64,000 nucleotides of DNA from an uncultured Aquimarina sp. (GTDB lineage Bacteria > Bacteroidota > Bacteroidia > Flavobacteriales > Flavobacteriaceae), in assembly GCA_947496355.1 (NCBI GenBank), contig CANMCO010000003.1:62001-126000 (forward strand), written 5' to 3'. Made by a program: the position numbers and the translations under genes. How positions within the stretch are numbered: position 1 is the stretch's first letter; each line of letters begins with the position of its first letter. The notes under the pieces are model-generated. The model saw only the letters and a list, made by a program, of their open reading frames with translations, did not search any database and was not told where the DNA came from. Of this stretch, positions 50,733 to 59,288 are shown piece by piece.

Positions 50733-52886
50733 ATGAAACAAATAGTATCACCTTCTTTTAGTAGAAGGTCTTTTATAAGAACATCTGCGCTTGCCGGTGG
50801 CGGAATATTAATTGGGTTTAATCTTTTTCAGGCTTGTAAGCCAGAAGCTGCACCTCCAGTTGATATTTCTAAGTTGAACTTCAATGATTTTAATGCATTC
50901 ATAAAAATAGCAGACAACGGAATGGTCACGATCTTTTCACCAAATCCAGAAATTGGACAAGGTGTTAAAACATCGATGCCTATGATTATTGCAGAAGAGC
51001 TTGATGTTACTTGGGATAATGTACATGTCGTTCAAGGGGCGCTGGATACGAATAATTTTACTCGACAAGTTGCGGGAGGAAGTCAATCAATACGATTTGG
51101 TTGGGAGCCCTTGAGACAAACAGGAGCAACAGCCAGACAAATGTTAATCAATGCTGCTGCTGCAAAATGGGGTGTAAATACTTCAGAATGTAAAACAGAA
51201 AACGGAGTTATTACAAATGCTAATGGTGATAAACTGGGGTATGGAGAAGTTGTTAAAGAAGCAGCTGCATTAGAAGTGCCCGAGAATGTAACTCTTAAAG
51301 ATCCGAAAGATTTTAAAATCATAGGTAATGACGCGAGCAATGTAGATATTGATAAAATTATAACCGGTAAATCTCTCTTTGGTCTGGATTATAAAGAGGA
51401 GGGTATGATGCATGCGGTAGTATTAAGACCTCCTGCTTTTGGTAAGAAATTAGTAGATTTTGATGATACAGATACCAAAGCTGTTTCTGGCGTTCTGGAA
51501 GTAATCAAGTTTGGTGACAAGGTTGCCGTCATGGCTAAGGATACATGGTCTGCAATGAAAGGTAAAAAAGCACTTAAAGCCAATTGGACATCAAACTCAA
51601 AGTTGGAAAGTACCGAAGAACATGATAAAATACTAACAGGTCTTCTTAATGGTACAACGTTTAAAACCATGAGAGCAGATGGAGATGTTAAAAAAGCGTT
51701 TGCCGCTGCCGATAAAGTGATAGAAAGAACATATGAGTCTCCTTTTTTACCACATAATTGTATGGAGCCAATGAATTTCTTTGCAGATGTTACCTCGGAT
51801 AAGGTGCGTCTAGTTGGGCCTATTCAAACTCCAGAACGTACAGCAAGTAGAGTTGCTGAGTTGTTAGAACGTGATGTTAAAGACGTTTCAGTAGAAATGA
51901 CAAGAATGGGTGGTGGTTTTGGTAGACGTTTATATGGTGATTTTGCATTAGAAGCGGCAGAAATTTCAAAAATAGCCCAAAAACCAGTAAAAGTAATTTA
52001 CTCACGTGAAGATGACATGTCAGCTGGTATTTATAGACCTGCTATAAAATATAAAATAAGCGCTTCTGTAAAGGACGGTCAGATTACAGGATATCATCTT
52101 AAAGAGGCTTCTGTAAACTCAAATATGTATGGGTTGATCCCTAACTTTTTCCCTGCAGGAGCTATAGAAAACTATCAGGTAGATGTGGCTAGTTATGATA
52201 GTAATATTACAACCGGAGCATGGAGAGCGCCTTATACTAATTTTTTATCATTTGCCGAACAAAGTTTCTTTGATGAATTAGCAGAAATTTTAGAGATTGA
52301 TCGTATCAAACTTCGTTTGGATTTACTCCAAAAAGTTAAAGGTACAACCGATGATAGAATTCAGTACTCGCCAGAACGATTAGAGAATGTTATAAAAGTT
52401 GCAGTAGATAAATCGGGATGGGGTAATGCTAAAGAAGGAGTTTATCAAGGATTTAGTGCTTATTACTGTCATAATACTCATGTTGCAGAAGTAGCAGATG
52501 TTGTTCTTGAAAACGATATCCCGGTTGTAAAAAAGGTTACTTGTGTGGTAGATTGTGGAATCGTGGTAAACCCTCTAGGAGCCAAAAACCAAATTGAAGG
52601 AGGCGTTATAGATGGTGTAGGCCACGCTATGTATGGTGATTTTTCTTTTAAAGATGGGGAACCACAGAGCAAAAACTTTAATAATTATCGTTTAATTAGA
52701 ATAAATGAAACTCCTATAGTTGAGACTCATTTTATAGAAAGTGATGTTGCGCCCACTGGACTTGGTGAACCTACATTACCACCAGCAGGAGCTGCAGTTG
52801 CAAATGCAATCAAAGCTGCCAAGGGTATACGACTGTATAAGCAACCATTTATAAAACATATGAAAGCAAAAGCTCCATTAGGATAG
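50733..52886 (+). CDS. Molybdenum hydroxylase large subunit (IorB-like), locus 1, Tat-exported
   Basis: 717 aa. Twin-Arg signal SRRSFIRTSALAGGG (Arg11-Arg12), with FQACK suggesting a lipid anchor at Cys35. The molybdopterin-binding domain contains MGGGFGRR and GAWRAPY, and active-site Glu in GLGEPTLPPAG near the C-terminus. It should oxidise an aldehyde or N-heterocycle in the periplasm after folding with molybdopterin in the cytoplasm. Substrate unknown. Cluster order: small subunit, large subunit, XdhC, MocA. Confidence 0.9.
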   Translation: MKQIVSPSFSRRSFIRTSALAGGGILIGFNLFQACKPEAAPPVDISKLNFNDFNAFIKIADNGMVTIFSPNPEIGQGVKTSMPMIIAEELDVTWDNVHVVQGALDTNNFTRQVAGGSQSIRFGWEPLRQTGATARQMLINAAAAKWGVNTSECKTENGVITNANGDKLGYGEVVKEAAALEVPENVTLKDPKDFKIIGNDASNVDIDKIITGKSLFGLDYKEEGMMHAVVLRPPAFGKKLVDFDDTDTKAVSGVLEVIKFGDKVAVMAKDTWSAMKGKKALKANWTSNSKLESTEEHDKILTGLLNGTTFKTMRADGDVKKAFAAADKVIERTYESPFLPHNCMEPMNFFADVTSDKVRLVGPIQTPERTASRVAELLERDVKDVSVEMTRMGGGFGRRLYGDFALEAAEISKIAQKPVKVIYSREDDMSAGIYRPAIKYKISASVKDGQITGYHLKEASVNSNMYGLIPNFFPAGAIENYQVDVASYDSNITTGAWRAPYTNFLSFAEQSFFDELAEILEIDRIKLRLDLLQKVKGTTDDRIQYSPERLENVIKVAVDKSGWGNAKEGVYQGFSAYYCHNTHVAEVADVVLENDIPVVKKVTCVVDCGIVVNPLGAKNQIEGGVIDGVGHAMYGDFSFKDGEPQSKNFNNYRLIRINETPIVETHFIESDVAPTGLGEPTLPPAGAAVANAIKAAKGIRLYKQPFIKHMKAKAPLG

Positions 52887-52895
52887 TATTTTTGT

Positions 52896-53966
52896 ATGAC
52901 ACACGAATTCAAAGAAATTGTAGAATCCTATAGTATAGCCAAACAGCAGGGAATACCTGCTGTGATGGCTACTGTAGTCGATGTAGAAGGGTCGTCATAT
53001 AGAAGGCCAGGAGTTGGGATGCTTATTCTTCAGAATGGAGAAACAAAAGGAGCCGTTAGTGGTGGATGTGTTGAAAAAGAAGTTTTTCGTCAGGCTCAAT
53101 CTGTTTTCGAATCTGGTACTCCAAAAGTTATGACATATGATGGTAAGTATAGGTTGGGATGTGAAGGAGTACTTTATATTTTAATTGAAATCTTTGATGT
53201 TTCTGATTTGGTTATTGACAGAATTCGAGAGCAATTAAAATTGAGAAAACCTTTTGAAATAAAGTCATACTATTCTACTGAAAAGAGAAACCTTGAAATT
53301 ATGGGTTCTGTAGTTCAGTTTGAAGGTGATCAAGAATTTGTTTTTTCAAACAGAGTTAATACTTACTCAATAGAACAAGAAACTTCTACAGCTTGCTTTT
53401 GTAGAGATATGCAGCCTTGTTTTCGTCTTGTTATTATAGGAACAGAACACGACGCTGTTGAATTATGCAAAATTGCGTCAAGTACAGGTTGGGAAGTCGA
53501 AATTGTGGCTTCACCTAAAAACCCAAAACAACTTTTAGATTTTCCAGGGGCCAATAAAGTATGTAACACTTCACCAGAGGATTTAAATATTCATAATGTT
53601 GATACACAAACAGCAATAATTTTAATGAGTCATAATTTTGCTAAGGATTTACTGTATTTACAAGCTATAAACGATCTTGTGCCTGCTTATATAGGCTTGT
53701 TAGGCCCTGCACGACGTCGCGAAAAACTGCTATCGGCTTTTATAGAATATTGTCCAGAGGTCACAGATGAATTTATGGATTCTATACATGGTCCTGCAGG
53801 ATTAAACTTAGGAGCAGAGACACCTCAAGAAATTGCAATTGCTATTATTGCTGAAATTTTATCGGTGATTAGAGGTCAAAAACCGATTCCTTTACAAGAA
53901 AAGAAAGGGGCGATTCATGATGATCCTAAAAGAAAGAATATAAATGCTTTATCTACAAAATCCTAA
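52896..53966 (+). CDS. XdhC-family molybdenum cofactor insertion protein
   Basis: 356 aa. N-terminal XdhC/CoxI part (MATVVDVEGSSYRRPGVGML and GAVSGGCVEKE) and C-terminal Rossmann-like part (YIGLLGPARRREKLLSAF). It binds the molybdenum cofactor and inserts it into XDH-type enzymes, adding the sulfido ligand. Ten bp after the large subunit gene and overlapping the next gene by 23 bp. It may serve the second locus at 59-62 kb too, which has no XdhC. Confidence 0.92.
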   Translation: MTHEFKEIVESYSIAKQQGIPAVMATVVDVEGSSYRRPGVGMLILQNGETKGAVSGGCVEKEVFRQAQSVFESGTPKVMTYDGKYRLGCEGVLYILIEIFDVSDLVIDRIREQLKLRKPFEIKSYYSTEKRNLEIMGSVVQFEGDQEFVFSNRVNTYSIEQETSTACFCRDMQPCFRLVIIGTEHDAVELCKIASSTGWEVEIVASPKNPKQLLDFPGANKVCNTSPEDLNIHNVDTQTAIILMSHNFAKDLLYLQAINDLVPAYIGLLGPARRREKLLSAFIEYCPEVTDEFMDSIHGPAGLNLGAETPQEIAIAIIAEILSVIRGQKPIPLQEKKGAIHDDPKRKNINALSTKS

Positions 53967-54561
53967 AATCGCGCATCTTATCCTTGCGGCTGGCTCTTCA
54001 ACCAGAATGGGAGAACCAAAACAATTGTTACCGTGGGGGGAAACAACTTTGATAGGTCATGCTATATTACAATCCTTGGAATTAAAGGAAATTACTACCC
54101 ATGTAGTTTTAGGTGCAAATTATGATCTAATACACAAAAGAATTAATCAATTTCCTATTACCATTATTAGAAACCCAAATTGGCAAACAGGAATGGGGTC
54201 ATCAATTTGTTTTGGAATCAAGCACATAAAGCAAGACGAGTTGTCATATGATGCTGTTCTAATTTCATTAATTGACCAGCCTTTGATAGATACCAATCAT
54301 CTAGAGATTTTGATAACTCAGTTTCGAAATGAATCGACCACAATTGTAGCTTCTGATCTAGGGAATAGGGTAGGCGTACCAGCTATCTTTTCATCAACTA
54401 TTTTTGATGAGCTAGAGCGATTAGAAGAAGATTTTGGAGCAAAGTATATTATCAAAAAGCATATTAATGAGGTAAAAGTTGTTTCGGCTATAAGTAAAAG
54501 TATAGATGTAGATACAATGAAACAGTATAAAGAACTAATCCAGACTAAATTCTCAATTTGA
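53944..54561 (+). CDS. MobA/MocA-like nucleotidyltransferase (molybdopterin cytidylyltransferase)
   Basis: 205 aa. LILAAGSSTRMGEPKQLLPW is the NTP-transferase signature, DAVLISLIDQPLID the metal site region. It should make molybdopterin cytosine dinucleotide, the cofactor form used by XDH-type large subunits. Its 5' end overlaps xdhC by 23 bp in another frame, a sign of translational coupling. Last gene of cluster 1. Confidence 0.88.
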   Translation: MLYLQNPKIAHLILAAGSSTRMGEPKQLLPWGETTLIGHAILQSLELKEITTHVVLGANYDLIHKRINQFPITIIRNPNWQTGMGSSICFGIKHIKQDELSYDAVLISLIDQPLIDTNHLEILITQFRNESTTIVASDLGNRVGVPAIFSSTIFDELERLEEDFGAKYIIKKHINEVKVVSAISKSIDVDTMKQYKELIQTKFSI

Positions 54562-54618
54562 ATAAAATTTGAGTATGAGTTTGTGTTTTACAGTTTCGTT
54601 TTTGTTATTTAGAACTCT

Positions 54619-54626
54619 TATCTTTG
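54619..54626 (+). promoter_or_regulatory. -7 promoter element for the DUF493 gene
   Basis: TATCTTTG matches TAnnTTTG, 25 bp before the ATG at 54652. A TTTG at 54601 is closer (14 bp) than ideal. Confidence 0.5.
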
Positions 54627-54651
54627 GCTCAAAATTTGCTTGATAGCGTAT

Positions 54652-54936
54652 ATGAAAGATCCTGAAGAATTTTACAAAAAATTAAAAGCACAGTTGGCAG
54701 ATACCGCTATGTGGCCAGCTGTATATTTGTATAAGTTTATTGTGCCCACTGATAAAGCCAAGATATCACAGATTGAAGCAATATTTGATAATCTGGGTGC
54801 GGTTATACATACCAAACAATCTAAGAATGGTAAATATACTAGTGTGTCAATTAATGTTAGGATGAAAAATCCAGATCATGTAATTCTTAAATACAAAGAA
54901 GTTGCAGACAAAATTGATGGAGTAATATCATTATAG
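54652..54936 (+). CDS. DUF493 family protein (YbeD-like, ACT-like fold)
   Basis: 94 aa from ATG 54652 (KDPEEFYKKLKAQL is the usual start); the TTG at 54640 adds four residues lying close to the expected transcript start. FIVPTDKAKISQIEAIFDN and VSINVRMKNPDHVI give the small alpha/beta ferredoxin-like fold. A conserved protein, sometimes linked to regulation of lipoate metabolism (YbeD); no more can be said. Confidence 0.85.
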   Translation: MKDPEEFYKKLKAQLADTAMWPAVYLYKFIVPTDKAKISQIEAIFDNLGAVIHTKQSKNGKYTSVSINVRMKNPDHVILKYKEVADKIDGVISL

Positions 54937-55127
54937 TAAAGAAATCAATTCTTTTCCTTAGAAGTTTTACCATTTAACTTAAGCCTTAAGGTATAATAAA
55001 TATAGGTTATATATAATAATAAATTTAGCTTAGCACCATAGCTTACTTATTTTATTTTAGTATTTTGCGAAACGAATTATTTTTGTCATAATAATATTGA
55101 CAAAATACTTCATTTTAAACATTTTTT

Positions 55128-55778
55128 ATGATTGTTGATAATTTAGAATATAATACAGAGCGAGAGAAACTCATCATACCGGAGTATGGTCGTCATTTAC
55201 AAAAAATGATAAATCATACCGTTGCTATTGAAAATAAAGAAGAGCGAAATAAAGTTGCTAAATCTATTATAGCAGTAATGGGAAATTTACAGCCACATTT
55301 ACGCGATGTGCCTGAATTTCAGCATAAGTTATGGGATCAATTATTTATTATGAGTGATTTCAAACTTGATGTCGATACTCCATTTCCAGTTTTAACCAAA
55401 GAAAAACTGCAAGAACGGCCAGAACCGTTGGATTACCCTCAGAATTTTCCAAAATATCGTTTCTATGGAAATAATATTAAGAGAATGATCGATGTCGCTA
55501 ATAGTTGGGAAGATGGTGATTTAAAGACAGCACTTACGTATACAATTGCAAATCATATGAAAAAGTGCTACCTAAATTGGAATAAAGATACCGTAGAGGA
55601 TAGCGCAATTTTTAATCACTTGTATGAGTTGAGTGATGGAAAAATTAACCTAAAAGGAAGTACCGAAGACCTTACAGATTCTTCGAATTTGCTAAGAGGG
55701 AAAAAGAAAAAACATACAAGTAGTAATACTTCAGGCGGCAAAAAAAATTACAGAAGTCGCGGTAAAAAACGCTATTAA
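55128..55778 (+). CDS. DUF4290 family protein
   Basis: 216 aa, cytoplasmic. LEYNTEREKLIIPEYGRHLQ and HLRDVPEFQHKLWDQLFIMS are typical of DUF4290, a Bacteroidota family of unknown function usually encoded next to murA, as here. The last 30 residues are rich in Lys/Ser/Arg (GKKKKHTSSNTSGGKKNYRS) and probably disordered. Possibly co-transcribed with murA, which begins 46 bp later. Confidence 0.85.
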   Translation: MIVDNLEYNTEREKLIIPEYGRHLQKMINHTVAIENKEERNKVAKSIIAVMGNLQPHLRDVPEFQHKLWDQLFIMSDFKLDVDTPFPVLTKEKLQERPEPLDYPQNFPKYRFYGNNIKRMIDVANSWEDGDLKTALTYTIANHMKKCYLNWNKDTVEDSAIFNHLYELSDGKINLKGSTEDLTDSSNLLRGKKKKHTSSNTSGGKKNYRSRGKKRY

Positions 55779-55824
55779 ATATCTTACCAACTAAGATTAC
55801 TAACCACTAACGATTAATTATTAA

Positions 55825-57138
55825 ATGGGGATTTTTCAGATAGAAGGAGGTCATCAGCTCAAAGGGGAAATTACACCTCAAGGAGCAAAAAATGAGGCTC
55901 TTCAGATACTTTGTGCAGTATTATTAACTCCTGAAGAAGTAATAATTTCTAACATTCCTGATATTAGGGATGTTAATAAGCTTATTGATATTCTTGGAAA
56001 TTTGGGAGTTAAAATCAATAAGCTTGAAAAAGGTACATACTCTTTCAAAAGTGATGCACTAAATTTAGAATATTTAGAAAGCGAACAATTTAAGAAGGAA
56101 GGAAGTGGTCTTAGAGGTTCTATAATGATTGTTGGCCCTCTTTTGGCCCGATTTGGGAAAGGATATATTCCTCGCCCTGGAGGGGATAAGATCGGAAGAA
56201 GACGTTTGGATACGCACTTTGAAGGGTTTATAAACCTAGGTGCAGAATTTAGATATAATAAAGAAGAACGTTTTTATGGTGTAGAAGCCCCGGAAGGGTT
56301 AACCGGAACATATATGCTTCTAGATGAAGCTTCTGTAACAGGTACTGCCAATATAGTTATGGCGGCAGTTCTGGCTAAAGGAACAACTACTATTTATAAT
56401 GCTGCATGTGAACCTTATCTGCAGCAGCTTTGTAAAATGTTGAACTCTATGGGAGCAAAGATTAGTGGAGTTGGATCTAATCTTTTGACTATAGAAGGTG
56501 TTAAAGCATTAGGAGGCTGTAAACATCGCGTGTTACCAGATATGATAGAAATCGGTTCGTGGATCGGTTTGGCGGCAATGACCAAGAGTGAGATCACTAT
56601 TAAAGATGTTAGTTGGGAGAATTTAGGAATCATCCCAAATACTTTTAGAAAATTAGGAATCACAATTGAACGGGTAGGGGATGATATTTATATTCCGGCT
56701 CATAAAAATGGTTATCAGATAGAAAGCTATATAGATGGATCATTTATGACTATTGCTGATGCCCCATGGCCTGGATTTACACCAGATTTATTAAGTATTG
56801 TCTTAGTTATTGCTACGCAAGCCAGAGGAGAAGTAATGGTTCATCAAAAGATGTTTGAGAGCCGCTTATTTTTCGTCGATAAGCTTATTGACATGGGGGC
56901 AAAGATCATTTTATGTGATCCACACAGAGCGACTATTATTGGGCACGATTTTAAGTCTACATTAAAAGCAACTACTATGGTATCTCCTGACATTAGAGCA
57001 GGAATTTCATTGTTGATCGCAGCACTTAGTGCCAAAGGGACTTCTGTTATTCATAATATTGAGCAGATTGATCGCGGATACGAAAATATAGACGAGCGTC
57101 TTAGAGCAATTGGGGCTAAAATTATTAGAAAAGAATAA
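55825..57138 (+). CDS. murA: UDP-N-acetylglucosamine 1-carboxyvinyltransferase
   Basis: 437 aa. IEGGHQLKGEITPQGAKNEA at the start, the moving-loop motif RPGGDKIGRRRLDTHF, and HQKMFESRLFF, DIRAGISLLIAAL later. It adds enolpyruvate from PEP to UDP-GlcNAc, the first committed step of peptidoglycan synthesis. The loop has Asp121 where E. coli has Cys115. That change gives fosfomycin resistance in known enzymes (Mycobacterium, Chlamydia) and is common in Bacteroidota. Cytoplasmic. Confidence 0.96.
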   Translation: MGIFQIEGGHQLKGEITPQGAKNEALQILCAVLLTPEEVIISNIPDIRDVNKLIDILGNLGVKINKLEKGTYSFKSDALNLEYLESEQFKKEGSGLRGSIMIVGPLLARFGKGYIPRPGGDKIGRRRLDTHFEGFINLGAEFRYNKEERFYGVEAPEGLTGTYMLLDEASVTGTANIVMAAVLAKGTTTIYNAACEPYLQQLCKMLNSMGAKISGVGSNLLTIEGVKALGGCKHRVLPDMIEIGSWIGLAAMTKSEITIKDVSWENLGIIPNTFRKLGITIERVGDDIYIPAHKNGYQIESYIDGSFMTIADAPWPGFTPDLLSIVLVIATQARGEVMVHQKMFESRLFFVDKLIDMGAKIILCDPHRATIIGHDFKSTLKATTMVSPDIRAGISLLIAALSAKGTSVIHNIEQIDRGYENIDERLRAIGAKIIRKE

Positions 57139-57159
57139 TCAAATATATTATTAAGAATT

Positions 57160-57199
57160 TGTAAAAGCCTTTTTGGAACTATCCAAAAGGGCTTTTACA
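57160..57199. terminator. Hairpin between murA and the patatin gene
   Basis: 18-bp stem (57160-57177 with 57182-57199, one G-U pair, 4-nt loop) between two convergent genes. There is no long T-tract after it in either direction, so strength is uncertain. Confidence 0.7.
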
Positions 57200-58057
57200 T
57201 TATACTATGTCCTTTAGATAATCTAGTGTAGATTTCTTTCCAGAGTTAAATAGTTCAGCTTTCTGTTTTTCTGTAATTCCGAAATTTGTCGCCGAAATCC
57301 CAAAATCATTTATGTTGACCGTGATCTCTTCTTCTTCTTTATTTTTGTAAAAATCCACTTCCTGTGCTTTCAAAACTGTATTAAAAAGAACTTCTACATA
57401 TTTCATAATTTCGTCATATTTTAAATCAGATACGTTAGTTCTGTAATTACGAAGAAAGAACCCTAGCGTTTTATTGTAATCGATAAAAGCCGTAATAGGA
57501 TAATTGTAGAGTACACCACCGTCTACATAAATATGATCATCGGGGACTTCATTAGGAAATTTCCACGCTTCGAAAAATAAAGGAATAGACATGGAAGCTC
57601 TAACGCTTTCGGCTACAATAACATTGGGTGTGTTTTCATAAGAAAACTCTTTGATCTTGGATGTATTTAGATCTGTGGCAAATATTTTTAGTTCTCTATA
57701 GCCTTCAGCTACCAAATCAGAAAAAGTGATATTCTCATCACCAGTTTTATCTTTAATAATTTTTTTTATCCATTTTAGGAAATATTCACCTTTATATACC
57801 CCATATTTAGCGGGTATTCTAAAGGGATCCCAATGATCTTCAAAATCTTTGAAGTTGGTAGCATTCACTAATTCTTTGATTTCCTTTGCAGAGCATCTTA
57901 AGCTTAATAAGGTAGCTATGATTGATCCTGCTGATGTTCCAGCCACGCGTTTGATATTATCTAACATCTTTTTTTCTTCTAAAATTTCGATTGCCCCCGC
58001 ATAGGCAATACCCAAAACTCCACCACCTTTGAAAACCAAGTTCTCTATATTTCTCAT
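57200..58057 (-). CDS. Patatin-like phospholipase
   Basis: 285 aa from the Met at 58057 (MRNIENLVFKGGGVLGIAYA); the longer frame upstream has no family support. Oxyanion-hole motif KGGGVLG, nucleophile Ser42 in GTSAGS, catalytic Asp in VDGGVLYNYP. It should hydrolyse acyl esters of lipids. There is no signal peptide, so it is cytoplasmic or peripherally membrane-bound. Perfect 20-bp palindrome at 58114-58133 upstream of the start. Convergent with murA. Confidence 0.9.
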   Translation of the reverse strand: MRNIENLVFKGGGVLGIAYAGAIEILEEKKMLDNIKRVAGTSAGSIIATLLSLRCSAKEIKELVNATNFKDFEDHWDPFRIPAKYGVYKGEYFLKWIKKIIKDKTGDENITFSDLVAEGYRELKIFATDLNTSKIKEFSYENTPNVIVAESVRASMSIPLFFEAWKFPNEVPDDHIYVDGGVLYNYPITAFIDYNKTLGFFLRNYRTNVSDLKYDEIMKYVEVLFNTVLKAQEVDFYKNKEEEEITVNINDFGISATNFGITEKQKAELFNSGKKSTLDYLKDIV

Positions 58058-58113
58058 GGGATAAAAATTGTTTATACTTATGTATAAAGCTACAAACAAT
58101 AACATATGTGGAT

Positions 58114-58133
58114 AATACGTAGATCTACGTATT
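58114..58133. promoter_or_regulatory. Perfect 20-bp palindrome upstream of the patatin gene
   Basis: AATACGTAGATCTACGTATT, fully symmetric. It lies about 57 bp before the patatin ATG and about 13-32 bp upstream of a weak -7-like TATTGTTTG (58093-58101, minus strand, one extra base against the consensus). A dimeric regulator site is the simplest reading. Confidence 0.55.
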
Positions 58134-58295
58134 TTTAAAACCAAATGTTAGTGAAGTCAAAGGGTATACAAACATTTTTTGAAGTTATTAAAGGAGATAT
58201 TCTATATGTACTAATAATATAAGGTAGGTGCTTTTTTTGAAATGTGCTCCTGTTAAACAGAAAAAATCTAAATTTTAATTTAATTAAAGAAGGCT

Positions 58296-59147
58296 TCACT
58301 CTTCATATCTATGTATGAAGTGATATTCTTCACCATTTGCATAAGTTCCGTATATGGCATTAAAACTTCCATTAGCCATACCTTTTTCATCAATCATTCG
58401 ATTTTGACCATCGTATTCACAAATATAAAACTCTACAAGATGACCACTTGGAGTACGAATATCCTTTTTTATAAGGTTTTCCTTGTTGTCATACTCCATT
58501 GTGATGTGATATTCGTTTTCTCCCGATCTAAAATCGCGATATATTTCTTTCGTAATTAAACCTTTTTCAATTTCATATTGGTGTTCTGATAATAAATTGT
58601 TGTTCTCATTAAGTTCTTCGACCCTTACTAATAAGTTCAAGTTATTATAAGTTTCTTTTCTGGTTAGAACATGTTTATTTTTTCCGTCATAAAACTTAAT
58701 TTCACTGCAATTAGTTTCAGAATTATATTTGGCAAACTGACTTTCAAGTAATTCACCATTTTGATAAAACTTGTTCGCATAGTTTTTATCGTCATTTTCC
58801 TGTATGAGCTTTTGGATTTCTTCTCCATCCTGATACGTTGTTTTTGTAAAACCCATTTCAGAAAATTCTGTTGTAATTTTTTCATAAAGATGTTCACCAA
58901 AGAAAAAGTTGCGTTCAATGTTTTCTCCGTTGTCATTATATATTTGCTCTAAACGATTCAATTCGACATTATCACTTATATCAATCTCCTCTACAAGTAG
59001 TCCGGATTCATTATAACAAATTTTTTTTTCGGCAGGGGGATTAGCTTGATAATCTTTGTAATATAATACCTGACCCTGAGCATTGTATTGCTCTTCGTAA
59101 ACTAGAACCTCTTGATCTTCTAAAATTTTGTATGTAAACCTTTTCAT
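58296..59147 (-). CDS. YD-repeat-like protein without signal peptide, function unknown
   Basis: 283 aa, cytoplasmic by appearance. Six to eight loosely repeated units of the Y(N/D)xxG type occur: YNAQGQVLYYKDY, YNESGLLVEEID, YNDNGENIERN, YDNKENLIKKD, YDGQNRMIDEK. Such units also build RHS/YD proteins and MORN-like or YwqK-type repeats. There is no toxin domain and no export signal. It may be a scaffold or interaction module. Single gene; no recognisable promoter. Confidence 0.7.
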   Translation of the reverse strand: MKRFTYKILEDQEVLVYEEQYNAQGQVLYYKDYQANPPAEKKICYNESGLLVEEIDISDNVELNRLEQIYNDNGENIERNFFFGEHLYEKITTEFSEMGFTKTTYQDGEEIQKLIQENDDKNYANKFYQNGELLESQFAKYNSETNCSEIKFYDGKNKHVLTRKETYNNLNLLVRVEELNENNNLLSEHQYEIEKGLITKEIYRDFRSGENEYHITMEYDNKENLIKKDIRTPSGHLVEFYICEYDGQNRMIDEKGMANGSFNAIYGTYANGEEYHFIHRYEE

Positions 59148-59288
59148 AGTATAAATGTGCCCTTTTTAACAATACTAAACTACACAAATTATTTAGTTAT
59201 TCATTTTTACACAGTTTTCTTACAGAATAATTAAAGAATGATATATTATGGACATATTGAAAAACAGAATGAGTCAAGATATGATTAT

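Noticed and set aside
58058..58144. Longer patatin start at 58144
   Set aside because: The added 29 residues have no family support, and MRNIENLVFKGGG is the normal start.
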